Assembly (NCBI GenBank): GCA_905182985.1
Contig: CAJJDN010000160.1
Coordinates: 227,302 to 238,947, forward strand
Source of the DNA: Paramecium sonneborni
Taxonomy: Eukaryota > Ciliophora > Oligohymenophorea > Peniculida > Parameciidae
Length of the DNA stretch: 11,646 nucleotides
Direction: 5' to 3'
This document shows positions 1-10,389 of this stretch, piece after piece. How positions within the stretch are numbered: position 1 is the stretch's first letter; each line of letters starts with the position of its first letter. The notes under the pieces were generated by a model. It saw only the letters and a program-made list of their open reading frames with translations, was not told the DNA's origin and searched no databases. The position numbers and the translations under genes were made by a program.

Positions 1-1640
1 CAAGTTAAACTTTTGCATGATGTATATCTGAAACAAGCTCCATTTGTTCCATCAGTATTTTGATATTTATCAATCCATAAACATGGCCCATTTATTCCTT
101 CAATACATGCTGCTCTAAGAGTGGTTTACTCACAATTTTAGATTCTTGCGCATTTACCATTGGTTCCAGCAGTACATCCTTATCTTTAAGCCTAACAAGC
201 AGCATGAGTAGATCCACTGAAATCTTAGCAATCTTTGTCTCTACATCTATTTTAAGCACTATCCCAAGCACAAATAGTACCATTTAAGGCTGTTGTACAT
301 GCTACATCAATTGTAACCGCTGCACAAGTTGATTTGGTAACACATCCACCTCCATTCTTAGTTGTGCAGTTTGTGAAATATCCAGCACATGCTGCTTCAC
401 TTGTTAAAGTAATTGGAGCTGTACTGCAATTTTTAATTGTACAATATGCAGGTGAAGTTACTTAATTTGAAGCATTCAACACAGCAGGTATCCATTCACA
501 TTATTAAGTTGTTGAAGATGTCACGCATCCAGCTTGGCTTAATGCTTAGAAGCATGTTCCTCTAGTAACACAATTAGTTCCATTTGTTGTACATGTTGAA
601 AGGGCTTATCTACATAAAGCATCTGTTGCATAAGCGTAATCTTCACAAATCTTGGTTTTGCACTTTACATCATCTAATGTGCATCCAGCTAAATAGGTAT
701 TGCATTCATCAGCTGTAGCAGTTGCATCTGGAGCATTGTCACAAGATTTAGTAATACAAGCTGTTCCATTCCAGTAGCATGGATCGCCAGCTTTATTATA
801 ATAGCATTATTTCTATGTCATTGTTTCGCAAGTAACTGGAATATCTACACATCCTTATCCACTATCTGCTACTGTACATTTATTGCTGAAATAAGCTCTA
901 CATTTTGTGTCATCGTCATAATCAGTAGTGGCTGGAGCAGTTGTGCAAGATTTGTCAGCACATTATGTTCCATTCCATCCACATGGATCACCATTAGCAT
1001 TAATTTAACATTATTCCTTATCAATATAACTTGAACAAGCAGCTGCCTATTAACATCCTCCTAAGGTTGGATTACCTCCAGTAGTACTTGGAGTAGCAAA
1101 AACAGTGCATTTAACTGTTGATGTGTTATAATATGAATAGCATTCGTTGTGTGTTTAGATGGAAGTGGGAGCACTAGTACAAGACTTATCTTGACAAGCA
1201 GGTGCAGGTAAATTAGCATTTGTATTCCAAACACATTCACCATTATTTGCATTTGTTTTACATTGCTCCTCGATAGTATATGAACTGCATGAACCTCTAG
1301 CCATACAACCAGCAACTGCAGCACCATTTGTAGCTCTGACAGTGCAAGCAAGTGTTGCATCAACACCAACACATTCAAGATGAGTGTCATAAGCAGTTGT
1401 TGCTTCAATGTTTCCACAATTCAAATCTACACAAGTTTTATTTGTTGGATTCCAGAAGCATTTGCCTCCACTTGTGTTGGTCTTACATTAAATTAAAGAT
1501 TTGTATGAAGAACAAGTATTTTTTGCTTGGCAAGCTCCCATTCTAGCGACAGTACATGATTATTAGTAAGTTGAACATTCTCCATCTGAATCAAAAAGTG
1601 AGCTGATAGCGGCAGTATCACATGTTTTTCTAACACAATC
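1..1640 (-). other. C-terminal block of PSA-type cysteine repeats (continues past edge)
   Basis: The CxDKxC(x)xAP-type cores return after the central domain: near 1630 (CVRKTCDTA), 1430 (CVDLNCGN), 1190 (CQDKSCTSAP), 945 (CADKSCTTAP), 750 (CITKSCDNAP), 430 (CTIKNCSTAP) and 240 (CRDKDCQD). Module ends show the family's CxWN or CAW pattern. The last residues at the edge contain GPCLWIDKY and GACFRYTSC. The block is in the same frame as the N-terminal block, so the antigen has the usual mirrored layout of PSA repeats around a variable centre. Confidence 0.8.
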
Positions 1641-4600
1641 AGAACCTACAACAACACACTCTCCTTCTATTGTATTAAGACAATTTGAAGATGACTAATC
1701 TGTGCATTTAGATACCATAGATACACATGCAGTGCTTCCAACATTAACAGTACAAGTATTAAGCCAATCTTTACAATTTGCATGATTAAATGTAATTCCT
1801 GCAGCATTTGTACAAATTCTAGCAGTACAACTGGTGTTTGAACTAGCTAAAGTGCATCCAGATTTCATTTCATTACAATTAGCGCTACTGTAGTTACCAG
1901 TACCTAAGTATACTGCATCACATGTTGCAGCTGTTGAAGCAGCAACACAAGCAGTGTCAGTATTTGTACTTGCTATACATAGTCCATTTGTAGATCTATA
2001 ACAATTAGCAATTAAAGCGTTATATCCGGTGCATTGTTATTATTAAGAAACACAAGCAGTTTTAGCTCTGTTTACACTGCATCCTGTGTTATATGATTAA
2101 CAGTTAGCATAGGTTAAACCTGATCCTGTTATTTTTTAGCAGTCTGTTGCAGCAGTTGCTATAGTATGACATGTATTAGTGGTAGTATTTAAATAACATT
2201 TTGTAGATGCAATACTTCTAGTACATGCTGCAGCAGTACCTGCATATTCTTCGCATGTTGCCTTATAGTCTTAGCATGCAGTACCTCCAGAATTAGATGT
2301 GCAAGATGTACTATAAGCTTGGCACTTAGAATGATCAAGACCAGTCATACCAGTTATTGATGCACAAGATGCTGCTGTTAGTCGGTAACAATAATTATCG
2401 AACCAAATACATTGGCCAGCCGTTGATTTTGCACAATTTGCAGCAGTTGTAAAAAGATCGCATGTAGCCTTCTTTTCCTAACAAGCAGTTCCTGCAGCAT
2501 TTGCAACGCAATCAGCATGATAAGTTGCACAAATAGTATCAGTTAATCCGGTTAAGCCTGTCACTTTTGAACACCCTGTTCCTGCAGACAATTTAATACA
2601 AGCTTGAGGTGAAACAGTAGTATCCCATACGCATTGACCATCAGTAGTTGCTTTTGCACAGTTTGCAGCAGTTGTAAAAAGATCGCATGTAGCCTTCTTT
2701 TCCTAACAAGCAGTTCCTGCAGCATTTGCAACACAATCAGCATGATAAGTTGCACAAATAGTATCAGTTAATCCGGTTAAGCCTGTCACTTTTGAACACC
2801 CTGTTCCTGCAGACAATTTAATACAAGCTTGAGGTGAAACAGTAGTATCCCATACGCATTGACCATCAGTAGTTGCTTTTGCACAGTTTGCAGCAGTTGT
2901 AAAAAGATCGCATGTAGCCTTCTTTTCCTAACAAGCAGTTCCTGCAGCATTTGCAACACAATCAGCATGATAAGTTGCACAAATAGTATCAGTTAATCCG
3001 GTTAAGCCTGTCACTTTTGAACACCCTGTTCCTGCAGACAATTTAATACAAGCTTGAGGTGAAACAGTAGTATCCCATACGCATTGACCATCAGTAGTTG
3101 CTTTTGCACAGTTTGCAGCAGTTGTAAAAAGATCGCATGTAGCCTTCTTTTCCTAACAAGCAGTTCCTGCAGCATTTGCAACACAATCAGCATGATAAGT
3201 TGCACAAATAGTATCAGTTAATCCGGTTAAGCCTGTCACTTTTGAGCACCCTGTTCCTGCAGACAATTTAATACAAGCTTGAGGTGAAACAGTAGTATCC
3301 CATACGCATTGACCATCAGTAGTTGCTTTTGCACAGTTTGCAGCAGTTGTAAAAAGATCGCATGTAGCCTTCTTTTCCTAACAAGCAGTTCCTGCAGCAT
3401 TTGCAACACAATCAGCATGATAAGTTGCACAAATAGTATCAGTTAATCCGGTTAAGCCTGTCACTTTTGAGCACCCTGTTCCTGCAGACAATTTAATACA
3501 AGCTTGAGGTGAAACAGTAGTATCCCATACGCATTGACCATCAGTAGTTGCTTTTGCACAGTTTGCAGCAGTTGTAAAAAGATCGCATGTAGCCTTCTTT
3601 TCCTAACAAGCAGTTCCTGCAGCATTTGCAACACAATCAGCATGATAAGTTGCACAAATAGTATCAGTTAATCCGGTTAAGCCTGTCACTTTTGAGCACC
3701 CTGTTCCTGCAGACAATTTAATACAAGCTTGAGGTGAAACAGTAGTATCCCATACGCATTGACCATCAGTAGTTGCTTTTGCACAGTTTGCAGCAGTTGT
3801 AAAAAGATCGCATGTAGCCTTCTTTTCCTAACAAGCAGTTCCTGCAGCATTTGCAACACAATCAGCATGATAAGTTGCACAAATAGTATCAGTTAATCCG
3901 GTTAAGCCTGTCACTTTTGAGCACCCTGTTCCTGCAGACAATTTAATACAAGCTTGAGGTGAAACAGTAGTATCCCATACGCATTGACCATCAGTAGTTG
4001 CTTTTGCACATGATGAAGCAGTATAAAAAAGATTACAAGTAGCCTACTTTTCCTAACAAGCAGTTCCCGCTGCATTTGCAACGCAATCAGCATGATAAGT
4101 TGCACAAATAGTATCAGTTAATCCAGAAGTAGCAGTGATTGAAGAACAAATTGATAAACGAACGCAAGCTGTTCCAGTCCAACGACATGTTCCTTATTGC
4201 GAGATTGTACATGCTGTTTCTACTGTGTAATCTGGACACTTTGGCTTAAATTCTTAGCATCCTGTGCCAGCGCTTACAAATGTGCATGCAGTATTGTATA
4301 TTTAACATTTTGCATGATCTAAATTTGTTAATCCAGTTACAAATGAACATTAAGCAGCTGAAGTAATTGCTTGACAAGTAGAAGGAGAAGATGTATTCAT
4401 CGCACAATATCCAGTGCTGCCACTGGCACTTGATCTGAAACAATTAGCAGCAGTTTATGCGTATCCTTCACAAGTTGATTAAATTGCAATACAACCTGAG
4501 CCATCTTTCAAAACTGAACATGTAACATCAACAGCTTGACAATCTTAAAATGTCAAATTTAAACCTGTTTTTAAAGCGCAATTTAATGTACAATTTGCGG

Positions 4601-7397
4601 ATGATAATGCCCCAACAACGTTTGTGCATCCTGCTCTATATCCTTCACACATGGTTTTAGTTCCTTTGAATGTTGTGCAAGCTCCAGTTGCAAAAGTTGA
4701 TAAAGCATAGCATTTATCAACAATCCAGACACAATCATCAACGGCAGTTAAATTTGATGTAGTTTTATGACATTAGGCTGATGTCATGTAGTCAGTACAA
4801 TTTGCTGATTTAGGAACACATCCTTGAGCTCCTACTTTGTAAACAACAGTACAAGTTTCACTTGGGGTAAGATAGTTTTTACATTCTGTATCATCATCAA
4901 ATAAATTGTTATCTGGGGCATCTGCACAAGTGGCACTTCTACAGGCTAATCCAGTCCAAATACAATTCTTATTGGTTGATGTTATTTTACAATTTTCCTA
5001 AGTTGTGTAAGATGTGCATGCAGGAGCTAAAGGTTAACAAGCAGTTCCTCCATTATTCACTGTACATTGATCAAAAGTACCATTACAATTTGAATGTGAA
5101 AATGGGCTTGTAAGATTTGCACATGTTCTATCAACACAATTAGATCCATTCCAAAAACAATCCCCACTTGCTTTTGATCCAATTTAACAATTTTAAGAAT
5201 TTAATCCTGAACAACTAGGAGGCTTATTTATGCATGCATCTTAATTATTATTTGAAATACAAGGTTTTGATGTAGCTGTACACATACCTGAAGCATCAGT
5301 TGCGGTACAAACGCTTAAATAATTTTAACAGCCTAAGAATGTAAATCCTCCAACTGATAATGCTCCTGTTGTTCCAACAGTGCTAGCAGTAGAACAAGAT
5401 TTTTCTACACAGGATGTTGTTGATGGGACCCAAAGGCATGTTGGGAATCCACTTCTTGAAATCTCACAATTTTCAGAGGATTTTCTAGCTGGACATGTGG
5501 TTGGTAAATCTTAACATCCTTAAATTGTTCCATTAACTGGATTATTAGCAACACAAGTTGATAAATGACCTGAACATTATGAAGTAGTTGTAAATGTCTT
5601 AGAGGCAGTTGAACAAGCTTTATCAATACATTAAGATCCATTCCATCCACATGGTTAACCATTAGCTTTGATTTAACAAGCAGCTTCTAAAGTAATTGCT
5701 TCACATTTCAGTGGAAGTGGAACACATCCAGATCCAGTATTACTCAAAGTACAAGTTGGATGATAAGTATAACAATCAGCATGTGAAGTTGTAGCTGATG
5801 ATGCTAAAACACATTATTTTTTATAACATTTTCCTTTCCAAATACATGCTCTATTGATAGTATCTTTATCACAAATAGACAAGGTCAATGAATTTTCACA
5901 TGTTTTTTCTACACATCCTGCTCCTGCTTTATTAACTGTACATGTATTTAAGAATGCTTAACATAAATCATGAGTAGTGTTAGTTGATGGTGCATTAACA
6001 CATGTTTTATCTTTACAGCTTGAACTAGCAGTATCCCAGAAACAAGTTGATCCACTTGAATTTTTAACACAAGCAGCTTCTAAAGTAATAGCTGCACATG
6101 TAGTATTATTAGTACATCCACCTCCAGTCTTTGTAATACAATTATTTAGTGGTAAATAAGCTTCACATGCATCATTAGAAGTCAATGTAATTGGAGCATT
6201 AGGACAAGTTCTAGGTTAGCATCCGCCTCCTGATTTAACAGTGCATGTTGATAAATAAGATGTACATAATTCATGAGTATTATTTGTTGTTGGAGCATTA
6301 GCACAAGTCTTTTCTTTGCAAGTAGTATCCCAAATACAATCAACATTAGATGAATTTTTAACACAAGCTGCTGGTAGATTTGCAACAGAACAAGCACCAT
6401 TAGCAATACAACCTCCTCCAGTTTTAGTAATACATCCTGTAACAAAACCAGCACAAGCTGAATTAGTTGTCATAGTAGTTGGAGCATTTGAACAAGTTTT
6501 ATCAACACAAGCTTATCCAGTCCAATAGCAATCACCTCCTGAACTATTTTTAATACAGGAAGCTAAAATAGTGGCAGCAGCACAAGTAGTTCTAGTAACA
6601 CATCCTCCATTGGGTTTTGTTGTACATGTTCCATCAGTTCTGAATGTTTTACAAGTCTCATCAGTAGTTAAGCTTGTAGGTGCATTATCGCAAATTCTAT
6701 CTTTACAGGCAGCTCCATCCCAATAACAAGCAGTTGTTCTTAATTTATTCCAAACGCATTGAATTTCTAATGTTTAATCACTACAATTATTTCCGCTATC
6801 AACACATCCTCCTCCAGTCTTTGTCGTACATGTTGATATCATATCTCTACATTCTTTATCTGTAGCAAATGTTATTGGTAATCTTTCACATGTATTAGCA
6901 TCTAAACAAGTATTATTTGTTGTATCCCAAAAGCATAAACTTCCTGAAGCATTTTTCTGACATGGAAGTTATTTTTTGTATGTGCTACAAGCATCAATTT
7001 CAACACAATGAGTTCCATCTGTTATACATCTATTACTAATTGCTTAACATTCAGGATCTGTTGTCTTAGCAAATGCTGTACATCCAGTAAAGAATGTACA
7101 TTTATTATCCATCCAAGCACATGCTGCATAAGTTCCACAATCAGTACATGGTTTTGCTTTTGGACAATCAGCCTCAGCAAAAGTATCACAATATGCTGCA
7201 AATGTTACTGTTGGAACAACTGTGGTGGTTGATACTGCACATGTTTTCTTTGTACTATCCCATGAACATCCAAGAGAAACATTCTTTTGGCAATCTCCTT
7301 CTGACAATAATTATGCACATGTGCACTAAGTAATGCTATATGATTGACTTGTTGCTAAAGCAAGCAACAATGACAGTATGATGAATTTATTATTCAT
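1..7397 (-). CDS. Paramecium-type surface antigen (immobilization antigen), 3' end outside window
   Basis: This is a giant cysteine-rich cell-surface protein of the Paramecium i-antigen family, which coats cell body and cilia through a GPI anchor. I translated the minus strand by hand with TAA/TAG as Gln. The frame is open from the ATG at 7397 to the window edge, 2465 codons with no in-frame TGA and no evident intron. The N-terminus MNNKFIILSLLLALATSQ is a signal peptide and matches the family's usual start. Three blocks follow: PSA-type repeats with CxDKTCxNAP and SGGGC motifs, a central region with seven near-identical 75-residue units, and a second PSA block. At the left edge the protein reads GPCLW then GACFRYTSC, a stretch near the C-terminus in this family. 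The GPI signal and stop are therefore probably about 1.1 kb beyond the edge, judging from the spacing in the second gene. An in-frame ATG at 7478 is possible but would bury the signal peptide. The exact serotype cannot be assigned by eye. Confidence 0.95.
2290..2436 (-). repeat. Diverged tandem-repeat unit flanking the array (protein C-terminal side)
   Basis: Below 2437 the protein continues on the repeat plan (CAKSTAGQCIWF, then TAASCASITGMTG, then DHSKCQAYSTSC), but DNA identity to the core units drops sharply. Together with the diverged unit at the other end it shows that the homogenised block is an expansion inside an older degenerate series. The lower boundary is approximate. Confidence 0.65.
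2437..4011 (-). repeat. Seven 225-bp near-identical in-frame tandem repeats
   Basis: Period 225 bp (75 codons), seven units: 2437-2661, 2662-2886, 2887-3111, 3112-3336, 3337-3561, 3562-3786 and 3787-4011 (the last base, 4011, already differs). By eye the only differences between units are at two sites. Position 2508 is G in the first unit and A at the equivalent site in the others. Position 2571 and its equivalents are A in the first three units and G in the last four. Both changes swap TGC and TGT cysteine codons, so the encoded units are identical in protein. Each unit has eight cysteines, with recognisable pieces CATYHADC, ACQEKKATC, DGQCVWDTTV and SAGTGCSKV. Unit length is a multiple of three, so copy-number change would keep the frame. 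Confidence 0.97.
4012..4200 (-). repeat. Diverged tandem-repeat unit flanking the array (protein N-terminal side)
   Basis: This stretch continues the 225-bp repeat register but differs at many positions. It keeps GLTDTICATYHADC and ACQEKQATC but has SSCAK for the core's NCAK, and ACVRLSIC for ACIKLSAGTGC, with a few residues missing. It is the older, unhomogenised neighbour of the core array. The upper boundary is approximate because similarity fades gradually. Confidence 0.8.
4880..7340 (-). other. N-terminal block of PSA-type cysteine repeats
   Basis: Inside the large antigen, about 820 residues are built from modules of roughly 65-80 residues. The recognisable core is a CxDKTCxNAP-like motif, then Thr-x-x-x-Cys, then a threonine/glycine-rich stretch ending in GGGC, then CxW near the module end. 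Clear cores are visible near 6690 (CKDRICDNAP), 6500 (CVDKTCSNAP), 6310 (CKEKTCANAP), 6010 (CKDKTCVNAP), 5900 (CVEKTCENS), 5620 (CIDKACSTA), 5400 (CVEKSCSTA), 5120 (CVDRTCANL) and 4930 (CRSATCADAP). The first ~150 residues are a more irregular cysteine-rich head (with CPKAKPCTDCG). Regular cysteine spacing in this family is taken to reflect disulphide-bonded rod-like modules. Confidence 0.85.
7344..7397 (-). other. N-terminal signal peptide of the large surface antigen
   Basis: The first 18 codons read MNNKFIILSLLLALATSQ: a short polar start with one lysine, a hydrophobic core (FIILSLLLALA) and small residues near the likely cleavage point (Ala-Thr-Ser). This fits entry into the secretory pathway, as expected for a GPI-anchored coat protein. 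The cleavage position is estimated, not computed. The mature protein then begins a cysteine-rich region (QCTCAQLL) at about residue 24. Confidence 0.85.
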
Positions 7398-7480
7398 TAA
7401 AAGTATTAAATGTTTTTTCAGCTCGCTCGCAATTTTTAAGAAAATGAAAAGTTATTATTTTTATTTTTATAGTGACATCA
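7398..7480 (-). promoter_or_regulatory. Presumed promoter and short leader of the large surface antigen
   Basis: Read on the minus strand, the 80 bases before the ATG contain TATAAAAA (7464-7471, 67-74 bases upstream of the ATG). Then come an AT-rich stretch, the GC-rich decamer GCGAGCGAGC (7421-7430, 24-33 bases upstream) and a CTGAAAAAACA run just before an AT-rich leader. Surface antigen mRNAs of Paramecium are known to have very short leaders, so the GC-rich decamer could sit close to the transcription start. TATA-like strings are common in such AT-rich DNA, so only the position of the promoter is reasonably safe, not its elements. Confidence 0.4.
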
Positions 7481-10389
7481 TTAGTTTATGAAATTATATT
7501 AATGATATTTAATTTTGCTTTTAAATTATTTATATTTCAGATAAATAATTTAAGAAATTTTTTATTGCATTAGTGAAGACAATAAAAATTTTCTCATTTT
7601 AATATTTCTCGTTATTTTTTTCAATTCCCTTCAAATTTTAGCCCGTTTTAAGCAAGAGGTTAGTTTTGGATTCTTTCTTATATGAAAAATACCTAATATT
7701 GTTGCAAAAAGAGTTGCAACCAGCAAAATTTAAGGAAGAGAGATAATAAATAGACATGATCATAAAAAAGTTGAAGCACTTAATATTTAATGCTAAATAT
7801 AGGAATTTAATATTCAATAAGTAATTTCTTATTTATAATTAGTTATAATTATTTTTAAGGGAATAGAAATAAAGTAATTTGTGTTTTAGGAGTGTCGGTA
7901 CTTAATATTCTTGAAAAAAAGAAACCTGATATTAAAAAAAGAAATGAGATGGATTTACCAAAGAACTTCTTTTTTTTACATTCTTACTTATCAATTTATT
8001 TAATAATTCGATTAGTTCATTTTAGAAAAAATATAGAATGTAGAATTTAAAAATCCAGTTTCTTATATGGCAGAAATACTCTGACTATGTGCTACATATT
8101 AATGCCATAGAATTTTTAGGCTATGCTTTGTATATAGCTTTTGAAACTTTTGAAAAAAAAAAACCTTTAAATAAATATTTAATTTAAGGGAAAAATATAA
8201 ATAGAGGTTCTTAAAAATTTAAACAACATTTTCTTTCTTAAATATCTCAAAATTTCAGAAAAAATTAGTTGTTCTCACTATGTATTGATATTTCCCTTCT
8301 TTTAAATCTGAAAAATCTTTCAGATTTTCTCTTCTCATTTCCTTGAAAAAAAATTTTTTTTATTAATCCACCATCATTTGACTTAGAGCAGGGATTGAAT
8401 AACTAAAAATTCTCATAATAAATTTTACGCCACAATTTAATTTTTTAATTAAACGAGGATTTTAAAAAAATTTTATCATCTTGACTCTGCTTACAAAAAA
8501 AAATTTTCATTTTAAATCATAAAAATTTCAGCCTTTTCACTTATAAATATGAGTCTTTTAACCTTCTTTATTCACTTAAGGTTCATTTTTTGTTATTGAA
8601 ATTTATTAAATATTTCAGACCAGGATTTTAATTACAAGTAAAAAGAGAACTTAAAAAATATTAAAAGTAATCAGATTTCATCAAAAACAATTAAAAATAG
8701 CAATTTGAATCTTTAAATTAGATTTAAAAACAAATATTTATTATCAAAATAGCCCTCTGAAAACTAATAGTTGTTATTCAGTTGTAACAAGTCAAAGTTT
8801 AAAGAGATAGATACTTGCTTAACCATATCAATTTAAGACTTAATTATACATTGAAAACTGGTTGAAGATCATGTCAATTGATTTATAATTGCAATACATA
8901 AGGAATTCTTACGGGTTTGACATGAAATGAAGAATAATCATAATCCCCTAACAATGAAATGTGATTATTAAAATTAATTTATAAATTAAATCGTGTATTG
9001 TTCTTCATTGAAAAATAATTTTAATGATAATATATTCAAGGAAATAAAATATAAGCATTTGTTTGGAAAAAAGAATGCATAATATGTTTATGTGAAAAGA
9101 GAATTAAGAAAAAGAATTGAAATTTCAAAGAATCGGTGGACAGAAAGATATTTAGATCTTTAATAACTTCAAAATTTTTTCTTATATAAGAATCATAATT
9201 TTAATAAAAATTTGCTAAAACAATTTCATTTAAATATAGGTCAGAAACTTTTAATATGATTTTTTTTCAACCTTTTTTTATACAAAAAGCATTATTAAAA
9301 CTTCTTTATTTCTACAATATTCTAAGAGTAATTTGTTAATGTTTTACAGATTGATTGATTGATACTTTAGTTTTATAATCCAAATTTTGCTCGTTAGTAT
9401 TAAAATTAGTTGGTTATTTTGAATGATTTTAAATTTTATAATTAAATTAGCTTATCTATTTACATAATCTTTAGGGTTTTTTTATTTAAGATTAATTCCT
9501 TGGAATTTGTTTTAAAAATATCATTCGATATGATATTTATAATTTAAAATATTATAAAAACAAACACAATAATTCCTTTTTTACTCATACCTTTAAAAGA
9601 TAATTATTTCTTCATAGGAAAAGTTCATTTTTTTGGTTAATAGAACTAGATTACTTATTTAGATATATTATACCAGGATTAAACTAACAAGAAGATGATG
9701 ATTTCAACAATATAAAATTTTTATCTGGGAAAAATATTTTACTCTACTTTAAATTCTTAGTAATAAGCTATGATAAAGGAATTTTAAGAGTTTAAGTTTG
9801 TATACTTTGAATATATTAAGAATTTGACTTGATAGCACTTATTAAATGAACTTAATTTTGAAATATTTGTTTTTTTGAATTTGATTCTTTTAATAATTTG
9901 ATGATTTATAAAGATTTATTGCATATTTACAATAGATCAATTTAAGGTCTCTATATAGTTTTAAAATCGTGTTACGGTTAGGTGACAATTTTAAGATATT
10001 CTAAGAATTTACAAGTAAATTATTCTGTTTCTTATAAATTGTAAACAAAAAATCCCATTTTAAATTTGAAGAAAAAATATTTTAATGTTTATTTTGGGTG
10101 ATTAAAAATAATAAATTATTTTTTTTTTGAAAATTCAAATCACAAATTAACATGATCCACTTCATTTTTCAAACAAAAATAAATCTTTTTATTAAAAAAG
10201 TATTCTCTGAATAACTAGCCAACAAACAATATCAATTTAGATTGATAAATTTTTAGAAAATAAGATAAAAGTCAAAACCTTGTTTATTATGTTATATTTG
10301 ATTCCAAAAACAAAAATTAATAATTTAACAAAAAGATAAAATTTTAAAATTATTATAAATTTTTCCCTATATAAATTTAAAAATCAATC
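7481..10389. other. Long AT-rich intergenic region, no gene recognised
   Basis: About 2.9 kb with frequent A and T runs and very little GC. I found no cysteine-rich surface antigen remnant, no tRNA-like cloverleaf and no telomeric C4A2/C3A3-type tract. No open frame with protein-like composition stood out. Because only TGA stops translation in this code and TGA is rare in AT-rich DNA, open frames of tens of codons occur here without meaning. The region lies between the stop of one antigen gene and the ATG of the next, and probably carries 3' processing signals on its right and regulatory sequence on its left. Confidence 0.7.
8304..8327. repeat. Perfect inverted repeat, 10-bp stem with 4-base loop
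   Basis: AAATCTGAAA (8304-8313) and TTTCAGATTT (8318-8327) are exact reverse complements separated by AATC. It is the longest perfect short-loop hairpin I noticed in the intergenic region. Function is unknown; it could be a chance structure in AT-rich DNA or a regulatory or processing element. Confidence 0.6.

Larger units (their letters stand above)
1640..4880 (-). other. Central repeat domain of the surface antigen
   Basis: This part of the large antigen lacks the KTCxNAP signature. It follows a different plan of about 75 residues: CxW, then TGL (T/D)xxxC, then Tyr-x-x-x-Cys, then AC(Q)xxxxxC and a Tyr- or Leu-containing segment with another Cys. Strongly degenerate units flank a homogenised core at 2437-4011. 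In the family the central region is the most variable, antigenically exposed part; here that is inferred from position and architecture. Confidence 0.75.

Noticed and set aside
2561..4105. Seven identical 64-residue leucine-rich reading frames on the minus strand, one per repeat
   Set aside because: They are out-of-frame shadows of the 225-bp repeat. The true frame encodes the cysteine-rich unit and runs through all of them.
7008..7333. Short plus-strand reading frames opposite the antigen N-terminus
   Set aside because: They lie antisense to the well-supported coding frame, with composition explained by its codon pattern.
1..7397. Possibility that this is a bacterial or viral gene broken by many stops (pseudogene)
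   Set aside because: Every apparent TAA/TAG sits in frame within conserved cysteine-repeat contexts and reads naturally as glutamine; no TGA interrupts the frame.
7398..7478. In-frame upstream ATG at 7478 that would add 27 residues to the large antigen
   Set aside because: The added residues are a Lys/Gln/Leu-rich translation of promoter-like DNA and would place the signal peptide internally. The ATG at 7397 gives the usual family N-terminus.
8709..8930. Plus-strand open frame of 73 sense codons in the ciliate code, with an ATG at 8871, ending at TGA 8928-8930
   Set aside because: TGA is the only stop and is rare in AT-rich DNA, so frames of this length are expected by chance. The composition shows no recognisable domain and no clear start context.
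9349..9363. Short GATT tandem repeat
   Set aside because: Fewer than four units of a four-base repeat in AT-rich DNA; likely chance.
7481..10389. Telomere repeats, tRNA genes, transposase remnants or a CRISPR-like array in the intergenic DNA
   Set aside because: Looked for on both strands by eye; no C4A2/C3A3 tract, cloverleaf, transposase motif or regularly spaced repeat was found.
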